64,000 nt of DNA from Aurifilum marmelostoma (taxonomy: Eukaryota > Ascomycota > Sordariomycetes > Diaporthales > Cryphonectriaceae): contig JAMXSV010000024.1 of NCBI GenBank assembly GCA_027559495.1, positions 992,001 to 1,056,000 of the forward strand. The letters run 5' to 3'. The notes below the pieces were generated by a model. That model ran no database searches. It saw only the letters and a program-made list of their open reading frames with translations, and had not been told where the DNA came from. This document shows positions 45,701 through 57,100 of the stretch, piece after piece (positions within the stretch are counted from its first letter, which is position 1; each line of letters begins with the position of its first letter). The translations under genes were made by a program, and so were the position numbers.

Positions 45701-47656
45701 AGAGACTTCACGCGACTTTTATCCGAAGCGTGCTCAATGTCTCGTTAGACTGGTACAAGGTAAGACAGCCAACCAACCCCAAGAGACCCCCCGTCCTGCA
45801 GATTGTACTATATCGACGGACTTGACTTGCTCACCCCTCATATCAACAGGACACACCAGCCGGCCGGGTGGTCAACCGCTTCTCCCGCGACATGGCCTCG
45901 CTCGACAATATACTGTACCGCCAGCTACAGGGCGCCGTCGAGCTCTTCGCGATGCTGGTCCTCCGTCTGGGCGCCATCACCTCCATCATGCCCATCTTCC
46001 TGCTCCCAGGACTCTTTAGCTGCATCGTTGGCGTCGTCGCAGGCGAGGTCTACACCCGCACCGCGGTGGTGGTCAAGCGCCTAGTGCAGTCATCGCAGAG
46101 CCCCGTCTTCAGCCAGTTCGCTGATGACATGGCCGGGATCCAGGTGATCCGCGCGCGCAGGGGGATCCCGCAGGCCTTTGGGAAGATGCTGGCCGAGAGG
46201 CTGCGGTCGTTCAACCGCTCATCCGAAACAAATTACAACCTGAACCGCTGGGTGGCGGTGCGCATCGATGTGGTCACGGCCATCGTGACCGTCATCGCGG
46301 GGGCCATCGCTCTGTCCAAGATCGGGGTCATCTCTGCGGGGCTGGTGGGCTTCTCCCTCACCAACGCGAGCAGCCTGTCGCAGACTATCCTGTACCTGGT
46401 CCGGCTCATGAACGAGCTCGAAGTCGAGCTGCAAAGCTTCCACCGAGTGAGGGAGTACGCCTCGCTCGAGCCCGAGGAGAGGGCGGAGGCGAGCAAGGAG
46501 AAGAGAAACAGCTCCACCACATCCCCTGGCGAAACCAACGGCGCCGTCACAGCGGCAGGCGCAGCAGCACATGGCCTCGTCCCCGCCGAGTGGCCACGCA
46601 CAGGCGCCATCGAGTTCCGCAATGCCACGATCCGCTATGACCCCGACGGGCCCGACATCCTCAAGGACATCAACCTCAAGTTTCCTGCCGGCTCGCGCGT
46701 GGCCGTGGTCGGGCGGACAGGGTCAGGCAAGTCGACCCTGGTCCTGTCGCTGCTACGATTCACAAACGTCGTCAAGGGCCAGGTGCTGTACGACGGCGTG
46801 GACATCACCAACATCCCGCGCAAGCGCCTCCGGCGGGGGCTCACGGTCATCCCGCAGGAGGCGGTGCTGTTCAACGGCAGCGTCGGGTCGAACCTTGACC
46901 CGGCGGGCGAGATCGACAGGGAGGTGCTGCAGGGCGCGCTGCGGAGCTGTGAGGGGGATCGCGAGCTTCCAGCCCCGCGACGGGAAGGGCAGCATGAATG
47001 AGAGCGAAGACGCGCCGCCGGCCAACGAAGAAGAGCAAAGGGAGACGGAGCCCCTCCTGCTCGCTCCGACGGATGCACCAGCACTTGCGGCGGTGGCGGA
47101 GACGGCGTCGGGCCTTCACCTCGAGACGACGGTGGACGCCAAGGGTGACAACTTTAGCCACGGCCAACGGCAGGTGCTCAGCCTCTGCCGGGCACTGGTC
47201 AGGCGCAGCAAGCTGATGCTGCTGGACGAGGCGACGGCGAGCATGGACTACGAGACGGACAAGGGGATCCAGGCGGCGCTCCGGAAGGAGCTGTTCTTGG
47301 CGGGACAGGATAGGACGCTGGTGACGATTGCCCACCGGCTGCGGACCATTGCCGACTACGACTGTGTGGTAGTCATGGGAGCTGGTCGGGTGCTCGAGTG
47401 AGTCTTTTCTTTTCTTTTTTTTTTTTTCTTTTCCTTTTCTTGTCTTTCCTCTTTTGTTGTGGTCGAAGGGAGGAAAAAAAAAGGGAAAAAAATGGCTACG
47501 GTAGCACTGACTGACCTCTGACACCACAACAGGATGGGATCCCCTCATGAGTTGTTCGTGGCCAAGGGGTCCTTTTATGAGATGGTTCAGCACAGTGGCG
47601 AGGTTCAAGAGCTGGAGGCCATCTTTGCCTCGTCTGGAGAGACAGCAGCGGCGTAG
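42735..47656 (+). CDS. ABCC (MRP)-type full-size ABC transporter; exact N-terminus unresolved
   Basis: Exons are (42735 or later)-43397, 43466-45759, 45850-47397 and 47533-47656. The introns of 68, 90 and 135 bp are all GT-AG. After an N-terminal hydrophobic region come TMD1, NBD1 (Walker A GASGSGKTTLL, signature LSGGQKARVALARAL, Walker B LLLLDDIF), a low-complexity Asn/Thr/Ser linker, TMD2 and NBD2 (Walker A GRTGSGKSTLVL, Walker B LMLLDEATASMD). The NBD2 signature reads FSHGQRQ, with His replacing the usual Gly. The last exon ends MGSPHELFVAKGSFYEMVQHSG. This layout is that of fungal vacuolar/plasma-membrane exporters of the Ybt1/Ycf1 class. Two frame changes are needed: at G8 (42997-43004; one more or two fewer, joining AAV to GDVQQWHNVLLVACAV) and at G5 (46953-46957; one fewer, joining LRSCEG to IASFQPRDGKGS). 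No ATG is found in the open frame at 42735-42800, so a small upstream exon is likely; the acceptor CTCACAG at 42757-42763 is one candidate. Confidence 0.85.
42997..43004. other. G8 homopolymer with apparent frameshift in the ABC transporter N-terminus
   Basis: Six or nine bases join the upstream helices to DVQQWHNVLLVACAV; eight do not. Confidence 0.55.
46953..46957. other. G5 homopolymer with apparent +1 frameshift in NBD2 region
   Basis: G4 joins LQGALRSCEG to IASFQPRDGKG; G5 truncates the protein before the NBD2 signature and Walker B. Confidence 0.7.
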
Positions 47657-49797
47657 AAAGATTGGATCATCCATCTCATGTCTCATTCAGAGGCTATTCA
47701 AGTCACTTGAATTCTGGAGGCAAAAAGAACAAGAGACACTTGAAAACAGCAAGCCTCTATTTTGTTCTAGACGTATGTATAGGATGCGAATAAGTGGAAC
47801 AAGAGTCTATTGACGTTTACCCATGAGTTGAGACAGGCCGAAATATTCAACAGGACAGAGCACCACACACTGTGTAGATGGTCTTGACTTTGCATGAGAA
47901 ACAAGACGAGAGCACCACCACACCACATCTCTTGGTGACGGCTGTCTTTAGCTGGTGATCAGACGACGAGAGACCTATGACGTGTGGAGTGACGATGATT
48001 CCAGAAACCAGACTCAGATCCATCAGACGGTTCCTCTTCTGGTCTTCTCGTATTTGACTCTGGGGCACACAAAACACCAGGGTACGTACCTGTACCTCTC
48101 AAAGCGACCTGCTCGGATTGGGTGAAGGCTCACCCCTGTGGGACCCCCCTACCAGTACTTTACCTTTGACGGCGAATTGCCTGTCAGCGCTACCCCCTGT
48201 CGCCGGACATGCCCTCCCCCTCTCTTCCCCCTGCTTTGGGTCGTGGCATGGCCTGCATGGCCAGAATTGGCAAGAGACTGGAAAGACTATTGGAATAGGA
48301 TCCCCTGTATGATTTGTTGGTGGACAGGTCTAGGTCTGACTGAGCCCAATCTCCACCCTGCCTTACATCGGCTGTCTTGTTTCCTTCCTCCCTGTCGAGA
48401 GGAAAATCCGGGGGTGGGCCTCACTCCATCTCGCACTCTACCCTTTTTTTCTTCTTCTTAAGGCTATGGACCATACGCCACGGCATCATGCTGTGAAAGA
48501 GTGAAGATGGCGGTACTCGGATGACCGGTTTTGGGGGGTTATTCCGGGAGAGAGGGGGGGAAGAAAAAAAAAAGGCCTCATTCTGGAAAGCGTTTAGGAC
48601 CGGCGCCACAAAAAAAAGAAGAACCAGCGCATGTTCTAAGAAAAACTTGACCTCTTAGCACCACCAACGTCCCCCCAGCGCAGGTCCGGACAACAACAAC
48701 AACAAACAACAAAACGGCTCGTTGATCAGCCTTTTCCCGTTGGAGAACAAACAGCGCCACTAGCGCCAGGAACCAGCACAGGACGGACCACAGATGGAAG
48801 CCGGCGGAAGCCCTGCCACGGTGAGGTTTTAGTGCTGCCACCCACCATCCGTCTCTTGGATTGTAGCCATTCACACGATTCGTACGGGAGGTGACCAGCC
48901 AGGCTCGGTACCTATGTACTCCGTACACACTGCGTAGTACTCTACCCGGCGCCAATGCAGGGGGGCTTAAAGGCAAAGAAAGAATCAAGTCATGCAAGCC
49001 AGAGCAACCGGGGCGCTGTTCCGCATGCGAACATTCCTGAGCGAGGAATTACCAGACAGCTTTCGTCGGCCCCCGAGCCAATCAGCTGCTCCCCCCGGCC
49101 CTTCTCCTGGCTTGTTTTCTTTCCCTGACCTCACACATCTTGTTGACATGGCACTGCGGTGCTACTTTAGCTACTCACTCCATGGCATCAGCACCGAGGT
49201 TATTACTGTGTATGGCTGGAGTTCGAGTGGTCATGTCATGTATGCATCTGTGTCTTGTTCCGATTGACCCGAGCGGTTACTGAAAGAATACATAGTTGCC
49301 AGTCGTACCAGCCCTCCTCCACCTTTTTTTTCCTTGTGTCGACTTGTCTTCCAACCCTTCTTTTTCCTCTCTCTCTCTATTTCTTCCCTACCTCCTCTAC
49401 GACTTTTTTTTTTTTTCTTTCCTTCCCTCTCTCTCTCCTGACACACTCGTTGGTTGGTTTTCTTTTTTCCATTTGGAATAAGAAGCCTGGTTCCTCTCTG
49501 ACTCGACACCCGTCCCACATCCCATCACCTCCAACAGCCCACCCACAGTCGGTGCTTGTGCATGACGTCTTGATCTGCCCACTCTCATAGTTTCCTCCTC
49601 AGCCTTCTTCAAAAGTTCTCTCGCTATTAATAACCTCTTCGCATCCCGCTCGTTGCTCCGGAACAAACAAGACCTTGCCCCATATCCAGTTCCCATCTCC
49701 ACCCACACCTGTGCTTCTTCTGGATCTGGACTCTTGGATATCTCTTGACTGAGGATTATCGACAACACTCGAACGTTTTATTCAGAATAATCACATA
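47657..49797. other. Intergenic region, 2.1 kb
   Basis: This spacer lies between the ABC transporter and the GH17 gene, both plus strand. It contains A-rich tracts (about 48562-48572 and 48609-48623) and ACAACA repeats near 48690. The last 500 bases (49310-49797) are strongly CT-rich with T-runs, as expected for a highly expressed fungal promoter/5' UTR. No gene is supported. Confidence 0.6.
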
Positions 49798-50932
49798 ATG
49801 CTCGGCTCGTCTGCAATCGTGGCCCTCGCGGCCTCCTCCCCGGCCATGGCGGCCTATGTGGGCTTCAACTATGGCAGCACCTTCACCTCAGGAGCCGCCA
49901 AGGCCCAGAGCGACTTCGAGGCTGAGTTCACCACTGCCCAGGGCCTCGTCTCGGCCCCCGAGGTCTTTAGCTCTGCTCGCCTCTACACCATGATTGTGAG
50001 TTTTGGGACGGCCCCCTCCATGTCACGTCATCTGGACGACGGTCAGGGCTGATGTATTGATCCCCCCCCACAGCAATCTGGTACCACAAACTCCCCCATT
50101 GAGGCTATCCCTGCTGCCATCAGCACCAAGACCACCCTCCTCCTCGGCATGTGGTGCTCTGCCGGTGATGCTGCCTTCGCCAACGAGCTCGCCGCCCTGC
50201 AGTCCATCATCTCCACCTACGGCTCCAGCGTGGCCAGCCTCATCGCTGGAATCTCTGTCGGCTCTGAGGATCTGTACCGCATCTCGCCCACTGGCATCGA
50301 GAACGGCGAGAACCCTGGTGCCGAGCCCGAGACCATTGTTGGCTATATCAACCAGGTCAGGTCGGCTATCGCAGGCACCGCACTCTCTGCCGTCCCTGTG
50401 GGCCACGTCGACACCTGGACTGCCTGGGTCAATGCCTCCAACAATGCCGTCACGGACGCTTCTGACTTTATCGGTCTCGATGCCTACCCTTACTTCCAGG
50501 TAACGTTGCCCCCCCCCCCCCCACACACACACGCCAACAGCATTCCCTAACAAAATTGTTCGTGCTGCTAACCATGATCCATCTTCTCAGACCACCATGG
50601 CCAACTCCATCGATGTCGGCCAGTCCCTCTTCGACAGCGCCGTCGACCAGACCAAGGCTGCAGTCGGCTCCAAGCCGGTCTGGGTCACGGAGACGGGCTG
50701 GCCCATCAGCGGTCCCACCGAGAACGAGGCCGTGGCGTCGACCGAGAACGCAAAGACGTACTGGGACGAGGTCGGATGCTCCCTGTTCGGCACCACCAAC
50801 GTCTGGTGGTACACCCTCCAGGACGCCGCCCCCACCACGCCTTCCCCCAGCTTTGGTATCGTCGGCAGCACCCTGACCACGACCCCCATCTACGACCTCT
50901 CCTGCAACGCCTCCTCCTCTTCTTCTTCTTCT

Positions 50933-50968
<36 letters not shown>

Positions 50969-51409
50969 GCGGCCGCAGCTTCTGCTTCTGGCAGCTCCTC
51001 GGCATCTGTCGGTGCTGCCACGAGCCTTCCTGCCACCGAGTCAGCGTCTCCCACTGGTGCCAACGGCGGCTCTCCTGGCATCTCGGGCGGTGTCGGCAGC
51101 GGCAGCTCCGCCACAGGAGCTTCCTCCGGGGTTGCCACGGCGACCGGCGGTGCCTCGAACGCCAGCGCCACTGGCAGCGGTTCCTCTTCTGCCTCGCCTT
51201 CCGGTTCTGGAGCCAGCGGCTCGGGATCGGGATCCAGCTCTGGCAGCGGCAGCGGCAGCGGCACTGCCTCGAACGGAACCACCACCGGCAGCAGCTCGTC
51301 TGCCACCCCCTCCTCTTCTGTCGTGACCGTGAACGGTGCCCCTGCTGCCAAGCTGGTCTCCTTCTCTGCGGCCTGCGTCGCCATCCTGGCTGCCTGCATT
51401 GCCCTGTGA
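49798..51409 (+). CDS. eglC: GPI-anchored GH17 glucan endo-1,3-beta-glucosidase (EglC-like), 480 aa
   Basis: Exons are 49798-49995, 50074-50499 and 50591-51409, with introns of 78 and 91 bp. A signal peptide (MLGSSAIVALAASSPAMAA) leads into AYVGFNYGSTF, the typical GH17 mature start. The acid/base residue is Glu about 131 in ISVGSEDLYR and the nucleophile Glu about 242 in WVTETGWPISGP; DAYPYFQ and NVWWYTLQD are further family motifs. The catalytic domain is followed by a Ser-rich stalk (a pure Ser run of about 21 residues encoded by TCT/TCG repeats at about 50908-50970, then Gly/Ser/Ala). The C-terminal hydrophobic segment (LVSFSAACVAILAACIAL) is preceded by an NGAPA-type omega site, so a GPI anchor is predicted. 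The enzyme would cleave or remodel beta-1,3-glucan in the cell wall. The start ATG is unambiguous and no frameshift is present. Confidence 0.94.
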
Positions 51410-54108
51410 TGATGGGATTCCATCTCGGGCCGACATTGAGCAACGATGGTTTTTTTGGGGGTTTTTCTTTCAAAATAATTTTACAAAACGAAAAAACACA
51501 CCGGCAAAAAAAAAGATGACGGTTGTATTAATGGCAGGAAAAGAATTAGTTGAATTCGTGTATCTTGTTCACCACCAGTAGTAGACGGATGCGCATGACC
51601 AGAAAGTTGTGTGTTATTGCATGGCCTGGGCTTCTTTTCCTCCCTGTAGAAAGCCCGCAAAGGATTATTATTGCAGGGGTCAAGGGCATGAATAGGACTG
51701 ACTGGCTACCAAGGATCATTAATAAGAACCAATACAAGGATAGAACATCATTACTACCGTTGCACGCATCCATCCACTCCTGTCCTCAGACCTCCAGAGT
51801 GGCTTGACTTGTGTGTGTGTGATGGGTGCTGTTGGCTGTCCCATGTAGGGTGTAGTTGTGGATTGGACTGGAATGGGAATGATCTAGATCTACAAGGCTT
51901 ATCTTGGCCTACAAGTAAGTTCAGAGAGGCTGAGAGGGTACTGTACTGTACTGTACTGTACTGTACTGTACTGTACATGGCCAACCCTGTCCTGCCAGTG
52001 GCAATCACTTTTAAAGTAAGGCTACAGTATTATTATTGCCTGACGTGGTCAAAAGTATCCAACAACACCTTTGCAAGCATGGCCGTGGGCTTTGGAGTTT
52101 AACGTTACAATCAGATACTTTATTCAAACCATTTCCAGGTCTTTAATTTTTTAACGCACCTCTCGTGTAATAAATAACCCAAAAGCGCTGGTGATAAATA
52201 TTGTGACGGGTCAGGAATGCAAGGGTCCCGAGGAAACCACCCTCTTGTCTTTTTCCTATGTTTTCAGACATAATAAATGTATGTTCTGTTTCTTCCTCTC
52301 TCTCTCTCTCTTCTTTGCTTCTCTGGGCTGGTGACTGTGTCTGGGTAGGGTTCTGGATGGGAAATACTCGTGGACTGGTGGGTCGAGGTGAAGAAAAAAG
52401 TGAAGAGACTCGAAACAGCAAACTTTAGGGTTATTATTCGGGGCAAATCTTGGGAGACTTGGAGCTGGGGACCTCAAGAAGTACTCATTCGAAGAAGAAA
52501 AGAAGAAGAATACCACCGCAGATGACAGGTTGGCGTGACTACAGCCCTTGATGTTCTGAGGAGATGCTGCTCATGCGGCCATAGACGACGCCTGCAACGG
52601 AGCCAGAGATTATGTTTATAGCTTTCGCTCTGGCTAGTACATATAATCATATCGAACAGGAAGGCCGTTTTGATGTGTCTGAAATACGATTAGGTCATAA
52701 AAATTCTTTAATCGTTGAAATATCTCTCCGGCGCCGGCGTCCTGACATGCTGTAGTGGAGAGGCCTGAATCATTCATGACAAACCCATCACCAAACCTTT
52801 TTCTTCGAACTGCGCCTATAGATAATTAAAGAAAGATGAAAATCCGTGTACGAGGGCCAGTGAATCACATGGCCTTGACCTGTACGTAGCCAGGCATCCG
52901 CCTCTGAGCATAGACAGCCTCAGCCGTCTAGCTGGTCGACTGGGCTCCTCCTCCTCCTTCTTTTCTTTTTCTTCCTTCTTGTAACGCAACACAGCGCAAT
53001 GCAATGCCTCTGCTTCCTCCCCCACCAGAATTTGCAACGTTGACGATTGCCTCATCGCCCACTTTGTGTGTGGAGGCACTCCACTTGCGTCGGCTTCTTC
53101 ACCCTTCTAGAACGCAGAACCACCCTACTGTTCCCGTAGGCTAGGTCTTTTTTCTTCAGTAACTAGATGATCACAATAAAAATTTCACTTTGCGCTTGCC
53201 AACGAGTCCCTGGTCTGTCTCATAGTAGCCTTGTACAGTCGGATGCCTCCTGACTGGAAACCATGTGGTGACCGCTTTTCTTCCCTTGTCTTTTTGAAAG
53301 GCAAGCTCGTCTAGCTGGCTTGTGTTGATCGGAATTCGATAAAAGATTTTAGACACATCACTTGAGAGGCAACAAAAGGACACAAGTTCGGGAATATCGG
53401 TCCGAGATAACGGAGGAGATGACCCAGAAAGGTGTTTCTCGTGCATTGCGGTCTGCATGCACGAGCAAGGTTGCAGGTGTTTGATACAGCACAGTCCTCT
53501 TGCGAAGATCCTCTCTGGGACATAAGGCTGCGCTGTGGACCATGGTGGTGAACTACCGAGCCCTTGTCAAGGTCAGTCAGGCTGTCAAATCCCCCCAGAC
53601 GATCAAGACTGCTCCCGCGGCTGCATCGGCAACGCGAAGGGGGGGTTTTCTTTTCTCCCCCCCTCCCCCCCCGACCGTTTCTTTCTCTCTCTTGCTTCCC
53701 CTTGTTTTAGAGTTTCCTTGTCTATCAAGCTATCCCCGTTCCCGAGACAAGACTGCTGCGTTGGCCGTGGTCAGGCCAGTGAAATGTCTTCTCATGGGCC
53801 CTCATTGCCAGCAAAAGGCTGCAGAATTTGTGGAGATGGGTGGTCACTACTACCGGCCCCCTGCGATGCTACACATTTGGCATGGACACAGTATTGTCTC
53901 GTGCTTGAGCCTCAAAAGTTGCCTTGCATTTTTAAAATATCCTCCTCTCTCCTCTCGTAGCCTTGCTGGACAAGATGATGATGTAGAAAATCCAAGCACA
54001 GCTTGGTGTTCTGTACCCTGCTGAACCGGTTCACCCCCCAGAATCCTTCGTCAAGTTGAACCAAAAGAGAGAGAGAGAGAAAGAGAGAGAAAAGAAAGCC
54101 ACACCCCA
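51410..54108. other. Intergenic region, 2.7 kb
   Basis: This spacer lies between the GH17 and NLR genes, both plus strand. It contains (GTACT)7 (51938-51976), short A/T-rich segments (52100-52300; 52600-52850), a CT-rich tract (about 53645-53710) and a GA-rich purine tract (54066-54096) just before the NLR start. The only longer ORF (53500-54024) has low-complexity composition and no recognisable feature, and I do not call it. Confidence 0.5.
51938..51976. repeat. (GTACT)7 pentanucleotide tandem repeat
   Basis: Seven perfect GTACT units are followed by GTAC. Each junction contains the palindrome GTAC. Confidence 0.9.
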
Positions 54109-57100
54109 ATGCCTGACCATCCGACAAACAAAATGAGCACGTCCCGAGCGGACTCGGCCGCCAGGGAGCGGAACCCCGTCATCAGGGACCGGCTCCGGGT
54201 CCTGAGGTCGACCGTTCAACACCGGCTCGGGAGGAGGCCCACTGGCACCCCTTCGGGCGCCATGTCCTGGCAGATGATGCTTGCCATCCCTGGGAAGCAG
54301 GTCCTTGCCCAGGCCATGTCGACAGCCATAGTGGCCCCGCGGGCGTCGCCGTCCACGCCCGGGGGACCCTCTTCTGCTGAGCACCCGGAGCTGAACGAGG
54401 GCCGGGAGCTTTTTCGGCGTTACTGGGACTACGAAGGGGGAGGAGTAGGGGGGAGGAGGAGTAGGTAGAGAGGACTACTCTGTAGTCTCTGCCGCTCCTG
54501 AAGCCGAGCCCGTCGACATGGATCCCAGTGTTATTCCTCGAAACATGCCCACGTGCACCGCTCCTGACGCTGTCTTGGTGGGACAGTCCTCTCGCGCCGG
54601 CTGTACAACAACGGTCCCTGCCAAAAACTTCGCTGGACATCCTCGCAGCGCTGTTCCTGACCGCGCTGTTCCCGGCACTGCCCCTCGTCACAACAGTCGG
54701 CCTCCCAACGCAATCCCCGGAAACGCTGCTCCGCGTCACAATACCCTTCCCAGCAGTCAGTCGGCCTCTGGGAATATCGTTCCTACTCGTACTGCCACTC
54801 AACGCACTGGCAGACCTGTCACTGGCCCACCTGTGCCTAGCAAAGACCTGCCTCGCCGCATGGGAAGTGGCAATATCACTGGCGCGCAGCCTCCTCGAAA
54901 CACTGTTCCAATCACTCCTGTTGTCACTAGCAGCACTGTCACCAGCAATACCTCCGCTGGCAATGCTCCTCCTAGCCGTGCTGGACAAACAACGCCTCAC
55001 AGCGTTACCTCTGGCGGCTCTAGCCCTACTTCGGCCTCTACTGTTGCTGGTCATATCGTGCCCTCCAAATCTACCCCCAGCAGCTCTTGTTCCCCTACCA
55101 CCCGTGGCAGCTCTCTTCCCAGCAAGAGCATCGCCAGTGACCTCACCGGCAACACTGGCTCCAGCTCCAGTGGCCCTGGCCAGAGCGCTGCTGCTGACAA
55201 TGCGCCTGTCAACGACACACCTTACGAGATCACGCTCTGGGATAGGGCCTACCAGCGACTCAAGGAAAACAAGAGCAAGAACGAGGCCGTCGAGGAATAC
55301 GAGAGGCTCCTTTCGAAACATATCTCGTCGACGGCGGACCGCCATGAAATCTACACGGATCGCAGACTTCCTCCGAACCGGATCAGCTCTGACCCTCGCA
55401 CCCGCCGTCACCAGCTCGAGGAAATCTTCAGGCATCACCACCTCAAGAAACAGAGCACCGCCAAAGATGCTCTATATACTTTCGGAAAGGTCATTTCATT
55501 CTTTGATGCGTGGATCGGCGACGCTGCAGAGATCTCGTCGCACGCATCTCTTGCCTGGGGGGTCGTGCGCATCTTCCTGCCTCTCCTGACCAACCCGATG
55601 ATTCAGAACGAGGCGCGTCTGAGGGCGTTTACATATGTCACCATGCGCTCCTCTTACTACGCACAGCTGGAGCTCGTCATCCAGCGCATGGAAGACAAGG
55701 TCGCGATGGAGACTATGCAGGATCAGCTCATATCCCTCTACGAGCACATGATCGATGTCCAAGTCAGGGGTGTCGTCCACGCTTTCCACCAGTTCAAGTC
55801 GGCCGTCAAGGATGTGCTGGGCATCTCCGACTGGAAAGAAAGTCTTGACCGGGTCAAGAGGCTTGAGGCCACTATCAGCAAAGACCTGGCGGTGGTCCAG
55901 CACCTGGCGGACGGCAGGGCCCTGGCAGCTCTTCAGGAGAACATCAATGCCGCGATCGGCAGGCTGGAAGCCTTGTCCGAGATCGCTCATGCACAGCTCC
56001 AGGAGACGAAGAGGAACAGCGCGATCATGCTGGAAGGGGTGCGCATACAGCAGGAGCAGTTCGACCATATCCTCAGCCAGGAGGACATGGCATGCCTGCG
56101 GGCCCTTGCGCCCGAAACAACTTCGGGACAAAAGTCATATGTCGATCTGAAAGACTCGCTGCCCGACGCCGTCCCAGGGACCTGCCAGTGGTTTCTGGGC
56201 CAGCAGCAGGTCAAGGACTGGCTCGACGGGGAGTCCCACGGGATTCTCTTTCTGACCGCTGGACCTGGCTGTGGCAAGTCTGTCCTCTCCAAGTACATGA
56301 TCGACTGTATCCTCCCTAGGATGGATGCCGGCAGCACAATCTGCTACTTCTTCTTCAAGGAACGGGTACAGGACTCCCTGGCCCCGGCGATCGCCTCGCT
56401 GCTCCATCAGCTGCTGTCCCAAAAGGAGGTGCTCATCAAGCATGCCAAAGAACATGTCAGGAAACACAAGGACATTGCCAAGCTGTCTCCGATACTGTGG
56501 GAGATCTTCCAGAATGCCATCAACGATCCGGCTGCGGGGAGGCTCGTGTTTGTCATCGACGCGCTTGACGAATGTGCCGGCGAAGACCTCGACAGGTTTG
56601 CACAAAAGCTGAGAAAGCTCTGCGTCGCGGCCGACCGGCAGAGGGCCGTCAGGTTTCTTCTCACAGGAAAACGATCGCCGCGGCTGAACAAGGCCTATCG
56701 AGACCTTTCCAGCCACTGCGTCGAGATCTCCGGTGATAGATTCGCCCCTGCCATTGAGCAGGAGGTGAGCCTCGTGACCAAGACACGTATCGCAGAATTC
56801 TGCGAGGGTTACCCGGTAGAAACGCGGCAATCACTCGAGACAAGGCTCCTCGGCCAGGGACGCCACCCTGATCGAACCTACCTCTGGGTCCACCTCGTGT
56901 TCGAGTACCTCAACAACGCAAGCCACATCCAGCGCACGAAGAAGGGCATCGAGAAAGAGCTGCAGCACCTGCCAACAACGGTGGAGGACGCCTACGAGAA
57001 CCTCCTGCAGCAGTCCCTGTCCAGCTCGACAGATGTCGATGCGGTGACCGCCTTCGTGAGGCGGGCGTTTTGTATCCTGCTGGCTGCCCATAGACCACTG

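Noticed and set aside
48578..48997. 139-codon minus-strand ORF with hydrophobic part
   Set aside because: It has a low-complexity Val-rich run created by a GTT/ACA repeat, no conserved motif and no support from neighbouring splice sites.
54528..55589. 353-codon Leu-rich plus-strand ORF and a 419-codon minus-strand ORF (54182-55441) overlapping the NLR linker
   Set aside because: The Ser/Thr/Pro-rich repetitive linker keeps several frames open by composition. Neither product has a domain, and the NLR frame is continuous with conserved domains downstream. Substitution-rate comparison with an ortholog would settle it.
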